Positions 35,282-41,093 of a stretch of 41,093 bases of DNA are shown here, piece by piece. Location of the stretch: positions 1-41,093 of the forward strand of contig DYSZ01000015.1 in the NCBI GenBank assembly GCA_020726265.1, read 5' to 3'. Made by a program: the position numbers and the translations under genes. Source of the DNA: Draconibacterium orientale (lineage in GTDB: Bacteria; Bacteroidota; Bacteroidia; Bacteroidales; Prolixibacteraceae). The stretch's first letter is position 1. Every line of letters starts with the position of its first letter. The notes under the pieces are model-generated. The model was not told where the DNA came from, searched no databases, and saw only the letters and a list, made by a program, of their open reading frames with translations.

Positions 35282-36660
35282 AAAATCTGCAACACATAAA
35301 AAATGTTTATTTCCTCGGAATCGGAGGAATCGGGATGAGTGCGCTCGCCCGCTATTTTAAGCACACCGGTCGAAATGTGGCCGGTTACGACCGCACACCC
35401 ACAACGCTTACAAATGCACTTCAGGAAGAAGGGATCAGCGTTCATTTCGACGATGATATCCGGAATATTCCGAAAAACTGGGACCCGGCGAATACGCTGG
35501 CTGTTTTTACCCCGGCTCTACCTGACGAACACGCCGAACTTTCGTGGTTTCGCGAAAAACCAATTGCCTTGCTGAAACGTGCAAAAGTGCTGGGTTTAAT
35601 TTGTAACGAACGCAACGGAATTGCCGTTTCGGGAACCCACGGAAAAACTACAGTCAGCACAATGACAGCAACTATTCTGAATAAAACAGAAAAGGGTTGC
35701 GGTGCATTTTTAGGTGGAATTTCGAAGAATTTTGATACTAATCTTTTGTTACCAAAAGAAGAATCGCCCTGGATTGTTGCTGAAGCTGACGAGTTTGACA
35801 GGTCGTTTTTACACCTGTTTCCTGCGTTGGCGCTTGTTACAAGTCTCGATGCCGATCATCTCGATATTTACGGGCACAAGGAAAAGATTGTGGAATCGTT
35901 CGAAAAGTTTATTTCACAGATTCAGTCCGGTGGAAAATTAGTATTGAAAATGGGGGTTGAACTCGACAGAACCAAAACCACGGCGGAGGTTTTTACCTAT
36001 GCACTCAATAGTCAGGATGCCGATTTTACCACAGTAAATCTGCAACTCAATTCAACAGGTTTTTACCAGTTCGATATAAAAATACCTGGCGGTTTAATTG
36101 AAAATTGCAAAATGACATATCCCGGTTTGCTGAATGTGGAAAATGCAATCGGGGCAGCCGCACTGTCGCATTTGGCAGGGGCATCGGCTGACGAAATCAG
36201 AAGCGGATTGGAAGAATACCAAGGTGTGGTACGCCGTTTCGATATCAGGTTCAGAGATGAAAAACATCTTTATATAGATGATTATGCACACCACCCTGAG
36301 GAGTTAAAAGCAACAATTACTTCGGTTAAAGAACTTTATAAAGAGAAAAAAGTGCTTGGAATTTTTCAGCCGCACCTCTATTCGCGTACACGCGATTTTT
36401 CAGCTGAATTTGCAGCGAGTCTCGATTTACTTGATACTGCTGTAATTTTGCCGATTTATCCAGCCCGCGAAGAACCAATCAGAGGTGTGACTTCCGAAAT
36501 TATTTTCAACCAAATGAAACTCGAAAACAAACATTTGCTGACAAAACCTGAATTAACAGGACTGTTGCAAAACAGCGAGTTTGATATTGTACTTACCATG
36601 GGTGCCGGCGATATCGATGGGCAGGCCGAAAATATTATTGAAATTCTGAAAACAAAATGA
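35278..36660 (+). CDS. murC: UDP-N-acetylmuramate-L-alanine ligase MurC
   Basis: First of the Mur ligases, adding L-alanine to UDP-MurNAc in the cytoplasm. It has 460 residues. Seen: the N-terminal FLGIGGIGMSALARYFK, the P-loop VSGTHGKTTVSTM, EADEFDRSFLHL, and YIDDYAHHPEELKATI before the C-terminal domain. The order murG-murC-ftsQ has no murB or ddl in between, as is usual in Bacteroidota. It overlaps both neighbours by the four bases ATGA. The full set of MurC, D and E is therefore in one transcription unit. Confidence 0.95.
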   Translation: MKNLQHIKNVYFLGIGGIGMSALARYFKHTGRNVAGYDRTPTTLTNALQEEGISVHFDDDIRNIPKNWDPANTLAVFTPALPDEHAELSWFREKPIALLKRAKVLGLICNERNGIAVSGTHGKTTVSTMTATILNKTEKGCGAFLGGISKNFDTNLLLPKEESPWIVAEADEFDRSFLHLFPALALVTSLDADHLDIYGHKEKIVESFEKFISQIQSGGKLVLKMGVELDRTKTTAEVFTYALNSQDADFTTVNLQLNSTGFYQFDIKIPGGLIENCKMTYPGLLNVENAIGAAALSHLAGASADEIRSGLEEYQGVVRRFDIRFRDEKHLYIDDYAHHPEELKATITSVKELYKEKKVLGIFQPHLYSRTRDFSAEFAASLDLLDTAVILPIYPAREEPIRGVTSEIIFNQMKLENKHLLTKPELTGLLQNSEFDIVLTMGAGDIDGQAENIIEILKTK

Positions 36661-37418
36661 GAACACTTCGGAGAATATTGAAACTGACAGGATTCCTGGG
36701 GCTGGTGGTTTTTATCATCGGCACGCTGGCTTTCACTTCTATCGAAAGCAGGAATATTCAGTGTTCTGATATCGAAGTGGTTTTCAGAAGAAGCGACCTT
36801 ATCAGTGTGGATAAAGACAAACTGATAAGAATGGCAAAACAGGCCGACGGTAAAATCCTCAGCAAGAGGCTCGACAAAATAAACGGCGAGGTAATTGAAG
36901 CGGCTATTGAAAAACATCCGGCAATAAAACGGGCCGACGTGTATAAACTCGTTGTAAAAAACGAAGAGGGTGGTGGTTACAAAGGTGTTTTGGTAATCAA
37001 GGTAAAAAACCGGGAACCAGTTTTGCGGATTATCAATTCGGGGAGTAACTATTTTATGGATAAGGAAGGGAATAAATTCCCCGGTGCTGCTGCTTATGCA
37101 AAACGAATCATGGTAACAACCGGTTCTGTTTCTGAAAAATTTGCAACAGAACAGCTTTTGCCTTTTGTGGAATATATTGACGACAACGATTTTTGGAGTG
37201 CGCAAATCGAACAGATTCATGTGGAACAAAATGGCAATGTGCTTCTTAGTCCGCTCGTGGGCGGACATGTAATTGAAATGGGCGACCTTTACAATTACGA
37301 AACCAAACTGCGGAATTTAAAGGCTTTTTACAAACAGGTTCTGGCAGAAAGCAATTGGGATAAATATTCAAAAGTGAGTGTAAAATATAACAATCAGGTG
37401 GTAGCAAAAAGAAAGTAG
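36657..37418 (+). CDS. ftsQ: Cell division protein FtsQ
   Basis: Bitopic divisome protein that gathers FtsL and FtsB. It has 253 residues: a short basic N-terminus, one membrane helix (LTGFLGLVVFIIGTLAFTS, about 10-28), a POTRA-like region (about 38-110, including VDKDKLIRMAKQADGKIL and AAIEKHPAIKRADVYK), and a C-terminal beta domain. FtsQ sequences vary greatly, so the call rests on topology, the POTRA pattern and its position between murC and ftsA. It starts inside the murC stop and ends 3 nt before ftsA. Confidence 0.88.
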   Translation: MRTLRRILKLTGFLGLVVFIIGTLAFTSIESRNIQCSDIEVVFRRSDLISVDKDKLIRMAKQADGKILSKRLDKINGEVIEAAIEKHPAIKRADVYKLVVKNEEGGGYKGVLVIKVKNREPVLRIINSGSNYFMDKEGNKFPGAAAYAKRIMVTTGSVSEKFATEQLLPFVEYIDDNDFWSAQIEQIHVEQNGNVLLSPLVGGHVIEMGDLYNYETKLRNLKAFYKQVLAESNWDKYSKVSVKYNNQVVAKRK

Positions 37419-37421
37419 GAT

Positions 37422-38714
37422 ATGACTTCAAAAAGTAAACTTTCGGTTGTAATTGATATTGGTACCTCGAAACTTGTAGCCGTGGCTGGTACAAAAAATG
37501 AGGCTGGAAAACTTGACATCGCGGGAATAGTAAAAACAGAGTCGAAAGGGATTAAACGTGGTGTGGTTTACAATATCGAAGAGGTGGCTGCCTCAATTCA
37601 GGAGTTGATACGGCAGCTCGAAACAAAACTGGGCGAAAGTGTGGAATCGGTGCAGGTGGCTTTTGCCGGCCAGCACATGAAAACCATTCATTTTCAGCGT
37701 TCACGCTTTACTTCCGACGAGGGAATTGTGAGTAAATTCGATGTTGACAACTTGATGGAACAGGCAAAAAGTTGTGAACTTGAAGAAGGCTACAAACTTG
37801 TCGAAGTAATTCCGGTTGCCTTTTTGGTCGATGACGAAGTAATTCAGCGGAATCCGGTTGGAATTACAGGCCGCAGAATTGAAGCTCATTTCAAATTACT
37901 CGTAATTCCGAACAGTTACTGGCTCAACCTGAAAAGGGTTTTCGACAAAATCGGGGTTGCGCTCAACGGCATTACCTTTTCTGTATTTGCCGTGGCCGAT
38001 GCGATTGTTACGCGCGATGAAAAGGAAATGGGCGTGATTGTGGTTGATATCGGTTGCGGTACCACCAAAATGGCTGTTTATCACGAAAACAGGCTGGTTC
38101 ATGCTGCTGCCATTCCATTTGGTGGCGACGTGGTTACTAACGATATTAAAGAAGGTTGTTCAATTTTGCTCAAACATGCCGAACAACTGAAAGTGAAATA
38201 CGGACAAGCTTTAGGCGATTTTGCCGACGACCAGAAAGTGGTTACCATTCCCGGCCACAACGGTTGGGAGCCAAAGGAAATTTCATTCAGAAGCCTGGCA
38301 TTTATTATTCAGGCGCGCATCGAAGAGATTGTTGACAGCATCAACTTCCAGATTCAGAAAGCCGGCGTTGAGAACCTGGTAGGAGCTGGAATTGTACTTA
38401 CCGGCGGAACATCAAACCTTGAAAATATTGTGGCCCTGGTGAAATACCGTACCGGACTCGATGTGCGAAAAGCCAATCTGGTTCTGGGTTTTAACGAGCG
38501 TAACAAAGATTTTCAGCAATCCGATTTTTATACTGCGTTGGGTTTGCTCAATCTTGCCGAGAAAAAAATGAGCCCGGCAGCGTCACAACCAATTGAAATT
38601 AAAAAGGAAAAAGCGCCGAAAGAACCCGGCAAACTGTCGCAGCGGTTTAACAACTTTGTACAGGGCGTGCTAAACCTGGTTGACGACGACAGTGAAGATA
38701 GCGCATTAAATTAA
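37422..38714 (+). CDS. ftsA: Cell division protein FtsA
   Basis: Actin-like ATPase that anchors FtsZ to the membrane and recruits later division proteins. It has 430 residues. Seen: phosphate 1 loop SVVIDIGTSKLVAVAG, the 1C subdomain (about 85-165), phosphate 2 loop VIVVDIGCGTTKMAVYH, and the adenosine-binding VLTGGTSNLENI. The C-terminus, KLSQRFNNFVQGVLNLVDD, looks like the amphipathic membrane-binding helix, followed by an acidic end. It lies just before two ftsZ genes, both possible partners. Confidence 0.95.
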   Translation: MTSKSKLSVVIDIGTSKLVAVAGTKNEAGKLDIAGIVKTESKGIKRGVVYNIEEVAASIQELIRQLETKLGESVESVQVAFAGQHMKTIHFQRSRFTSDEGIVSKFDVDNLMEQAKSCELEEGYKLVEVIPVAFLVDDEVIQRNPVGITGRRIEAHFKLLVIPNSYWLNLKRVFDKIGVALNGITFSVFAVADAIVTRDEKEMGVIVVDIGCGTTKMAVYHENRLVHAAAIPFGGDVVTNDIKEGCSILLKHAEQLKVKYGQALGDFADDQKVVTIPGHNGWEPKEISFRSLAFIIQARIEEIVDSINFQIQKAGVENLVGAGIVLTGGTSNLENIVALVKYRTGLDVRKANLVLGFNERNKDFQQSDFYTALGLLNLAEKKMSPAASQPIEIKKEKAPKEPGKLSQRFNNFVQGVLNLVDDDSEDSALN

Positions 38715-38725
38715 ATTCAAAGAAT

Positions 38726-40033
38726 ATGACCGAAGAATTAGTAAACTTTCTGTTTCCGAAAGCATCATCTTCCATCATAAAAGTGATTGGTGTTGGTGGT
38801 GGCGGATGCAACGCCGTAAGTCATATGTGCGAAGAAGGAATCCGTGGTGTCGATTACATTATCTGCAATACCGATGCCCAGGCTCTCGAAACAAACATCG
38901 TTCCGGTTAAAATACAATTAGGTGTTACATTAACCGAAGGACGCGGTGCCGGTAACCAGCCCGAAATGGGCGAAGAAGCAGCCCGCGAAAACTACGAGGA
39001 TTTGAAAAAAGTGTTGAAAGACAATACAAAAATGCTTTTCATCGCTGCCGGAATGGGAGGAGGAACAGGAACCGGTGCCGCTCCGGTAATTGCAGGCCTG
39101 GCACGCGAACTCGATATTCTCACCATTGCCGTGGTTACAATTCCTTCGCCTGCCGAAGGCCGGAAACGTTATTCGCAGGCAATGGAAGGTATTCATAAAC
39201 TTGGAAAATATGTCGATAGTATGCTGGTAATCAGCAACCAGCGACTGCATAATATCTATGGCGATTTGCCCGCCCGCCAGGCTTTTAAAATGGCCGATAA
39301 CATTATTGCAACAGCAGTTAAAGGTGTAGCCGAAATTATTACTGTTCATGGTAATGTAAACATCGATTACGCCGATGTAAAAACTGTAATGCAGAAAAGC
39401 GAAGTGTTTATAATGGGTACCGGTTATGCCATTGGCGAAGGTCGTGCCATGGAAGCAGTAAACATGGCGCTCGAGTCGCCACTACTCGACAGCAACGATA
39501 TTTACGGAACCAAAAATATTTTATTGAATATTATTTCGGGGAAAGAGGAAGTCAGAATCGGAGAAATTGGCGAAATCATTGAAACGCTTCAGGAACGTGC
39601 CGGTCAGGAGGCCGATATTATCTGGGGGAATGGATACGATGAATCGCTGGACGATAAAATCAGTGTTACCATTCTGGCTACCGGCTTTGTTAATAATCCG
39701 AATAAAATTCTTCAACCGCGTAAACAGACTGAAAAATTTGATTTGGAACAGCAGGAATTCAGGGAAGAAAAAGCTGAAGCTGCATTTGAAGAAAGCAGCA
39801 ACTTCGGATTTCCGGAACCTGAACCCGATTTTGAGTTGGAACTGACGAGCGGAAAAGTGATTGAAAATGAGAAGAGGCCGGAGGAAGGGACTTCAATTTT
39901 TAGTTCAGGAACACGAACAGAAAAGAAAAAACCCAGGGCCAGTGAACCAGTTTCTGAAAATGTGGACAACTGGTTTGTCAAGAAATTCGGGTTAAGCCGG
40001 TTGTTCGACGATGATGAAGACCAGTCATTGTAA
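38726..40033 (+). CDS. ftsZ: FtsZ paralogue 1 (divergent)
   Basis: Tubulin-like GTPase of 435 residues. Seen: VIGVGGGGCNAVSHM, the G-box GGGTGTG (111-117), and the T7 catalytic loop NIDYAD (212-217) with both aspartates kept, so GTP binding and hydrolysis look possible. It departs from the usual sequence in several places: PSPAEGRKR where PFR.EGRRR is typical, NIDYAD for NVDFAD, and HGNVN for PGYIN. After the core (about 325) comes an acidic linker, and it ends in WFVKKFGLSRLFDDDEDQSL, without the usual Pro-Ala-Tyr/Phe-hydrophobic-Arg tail peptide. It lies 11 nt after ftsA and 31 nt before a second, more typical ftsZ. Confidence 0.93.
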   Translation: MTEELVNFLFPKASSSIIKVIGVGGGGCNAVSHMCEEGIRGVDYIICNTDAQALETNIVPVKIQLGVTLTEGRGAGNQPEMGEEAARENYEDLKKVLKDNTKMLFIAAGMGGGTGTGAAPVIAGLARELDILTIAVVTIPSPAEGRKRYSQAMEGIHKLGKYVDSMLVISNQRLHNIYGDLPARQAFKMADNIIATAVKGVAEIITVHGNVNIDYADVKTVMQKSEVFIMGTGYAIGEGRAMEAVNMALESPLLDSNDIYGTKNILLNIISGKEEVRIGEIGEIIETLQERAGQEADIIWGNGYDESLDDKISVTILATGFVNNPNKILQPRKQTEKFDLEQQEFREEKAEAAFEESSNFGFPEPEPDFELELTSGKVIENEKRPEEGTSIFSSGTRTEKKKPRASEPVSENVDNWFVKKFGLSRLFDDDEDQSL

Positions 40034-40064
40034 TAAACCCTTTTAACAATATAAACTGAAAAGC

Positions 40065-41093
40065 ATGGATGAAAATGTAAAACATTTGGAAAACAACCAC
40101 GGGAGTGCAGAGATTAAGGTAGTTGGCGTTGGTGGTGGCGGTGGAAATGCCGTGAATTACATGTGCAGGCAGGGAATCCGCGATGTTGATTTTGTGATTT
40201 GCAATACCGATGCACAAGCCATGGAATCGAGCCCGGTTCAGGCGAGGGTGCAGTTGGGAGCATCGCTTACCGAAGGCAGAGGCGCTGGCAACAAACCCGA
40301 AGTTGGCAAAGAAGCTGCCATCGAAAATATTAACGATGTGATGTCGGCACTTTCAAAGAATACAAAAATGGTGTTTGTAACTGCCGGAATGGGTGGTGGA
40401 ACCGGAACGGGAGCTGCCCCGGTAATTGCAAAAGCCTGTAAGGAAGCCGGATTTTTAACAGTTGGCATTGTAACCATTCCGTTCAGAAACGAAGGACGCC
40501 GTCGTATTAAACAAGCCGCTGATGGTATTGCCGAATTGGAAGGCTACGTCGATTCGCTTTTGGTGATTAACAACGAACGCATTCGCGAGATGTTTGGCGA
40601 TTTCCCGATTTCAGAAGCTTTTTCACGGGCCGACAATGTGTTGGCAACTGCGGCAAAAGGCATTGCCGAAATTATTACTGTTCCCGGTTATATCAATGTC
40701 GATTTTGCTGATGTTGAAACTGTAATGCGTAAAAGCGGTCTGGCGATTATGGGAACCGGAATTGCCGAAGGTGAAACCCGTGCTGCCGAAGCAGTTGAAA
40801 GTGCGTTGAATTCGCCTTTACTGAATAACAACGATATTCGCGGAGCACGAAATATTCTGGTGAATATTACTTCGGGGAGTATTGAAGTTACCATGGACGA
40901 GATTGGTGAAATTACCGACATTGTTCAGAATAAAGCCGGATTTGACGCCGATTTGATTTGGGGAAATGGCAAGGATGATTCACTCGGTGAAAAACTTTCT
41001 GTTACAATAATCGCCACAGGTTTTAATACCGGAATAATTCCTGAATTAAACGGTGAAACCCGAAGCGCCCGCGAAAGACATTTTCTGATTGAT
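40065..41093 (+). CDS. ftsZ: FtsZ paralogue 2 (typical; 3' end beyond window)
   Basis: A second tubulin-like division GTPase. It begins at ATG 40065 (MDENVKHLENNHG) and stays open for 343 codons to the window edge, covering the entire GTPase core. Seen: KVVGVGGGGGNAVNYM, GASLTEGRGAGNKPEVG, G-box GGGTGTG (110-116), IPFRNEGRRRIKQA, T7 loop NVDFAD (211-216) and SVTIIATGF. All match the standard Bacteroidota FtsZ. The C-terminal linker and tail peptide are not visible. Compared with its neighbour it is the canonical copy and probably the main Z-ring protein, which is inference. Confidence 0.95.
   Translation, partial: MDENVKHLENNHGSAEIKVVGVGGGGGNAVNYMCRQGIRDVDFVICNTDAQAMESSPVQARVQLGASLTEGRGAGNKPEVGKEAAIENINDVMSALSKNTKMVFVTAGMGGGTGTGAAPVIAKACKEAGFLTVGIVTIPFRNEGRRRIKQAADGIAELEGYVDSLLVINNERIREMFGDFPISEAFSRADNVLATAAKGIAEIITVPGYINVDFADVETVMRKSGLAIMGTGIAEGETRAAEAVESALNSPLLNNNDIRGARNILVNITSGSIEVTMDEIGEITDIVQNKAGFDADLIWGNGKDDSLGEKLSVTIIATGFNTGIIPELNGETRSARERHFLID

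Noticed and set aside
34873-35445. 190-codon minus-strand frame across murG and murC
   Set aside because: It is antisense to conserved motifs of MurG and MurC, with a low-complexity Ser/Ala/Ile composition and no family pattern.
36456-37268. 270-codon minus-strand frame inside murC and ftsQ
   Set aside because: It is antisense to two well-supported genes, and its Phe/His/Cys-rich composition is that of a shadow frame.

Overview
The window is about 41 kb of housekeeping chromosome from a member of the Bacteroidota. It probably belongs to Bacteroidia, near the Marinilabiliales or Prolixibacteraceae; that finer placement is inference. The supporting signs are: TAnnTTTG promoter -7 elements in front of several genes; little Shine-Dalgarno sequence; a glycine-lipid (glsA-glsB) operon; an oversized PurF-like protein; MraY with an extra-membrane insertion; a tRNA without encoded CCA; and a GATTCCTC...GAGGAATC type repeat. 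No phage, plasmid, CRISPR array, transposase or recognisable defence island was found.

Layout. Positions 1-714 hold the 3' end of groEL with a terminator. Then come gdhA (glutamate dehydrogenase) and a tatD-ansA pair. A spacer follows with a tRNA-Ser relic and an intact tRNA-Ser(GGA). Next is an energy-transducing operon: exbB, a 4-TM protein and two exbD genes, closed by a bidirectional terminator shared with aspS on the other strand. From 8.9 to 25 kb the strands alternate: tadA, a nested inverted repeat, aroA and aroB (shikimate pathway), a small membrane protein, dprA, a DEAD-box helicase, a PlsC-type acyltransferase, an alkaline phosphatase, an AlbA_2 protein, a NifX-like and AhpD-like pair, then a SPOR-domain protein overlapping the large PurF-like amidotransferase. 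Convergent to this is the minus-strand operon glsA-glsB-NUDIX, whose last gene carries a frameshift.

From 25 kb to the end lies the dcw (division and cell wall) cluster, all on the plus strand and tightly packed: mraZ, rsmH, ftsL, ftsI, murE, mraY, murD, ftsW, murG, murC, ftsQ, ftsA, ftsZ, and then a second, adjacent ftsZ cut by the window end. Together these genes make the lipid-linked peptidoglycan precursor (MurC, D, E, MraY, MurG), build septal wall (FtsI, FtsW) and assemble the divisome (FtsL, Q, A, Z). The cluster starts at a TACATTTG promoter preceded by four TGG(A/C)A boxes with an exact 10-bp period, a likely MraZ operator.

Most worth a second look: the tandem ftsZ pair with a divergent first copy, the four-box MraZ operator, the frameshifted NUDIX regulator, the tRNA-Ser relic, the nested inverted repeat between tadA and aroA, and the palindromes upstream of glsA. 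No wholly new system is evident; the tandem FtsZ arrangement is the strongest candidate for unusual biology.
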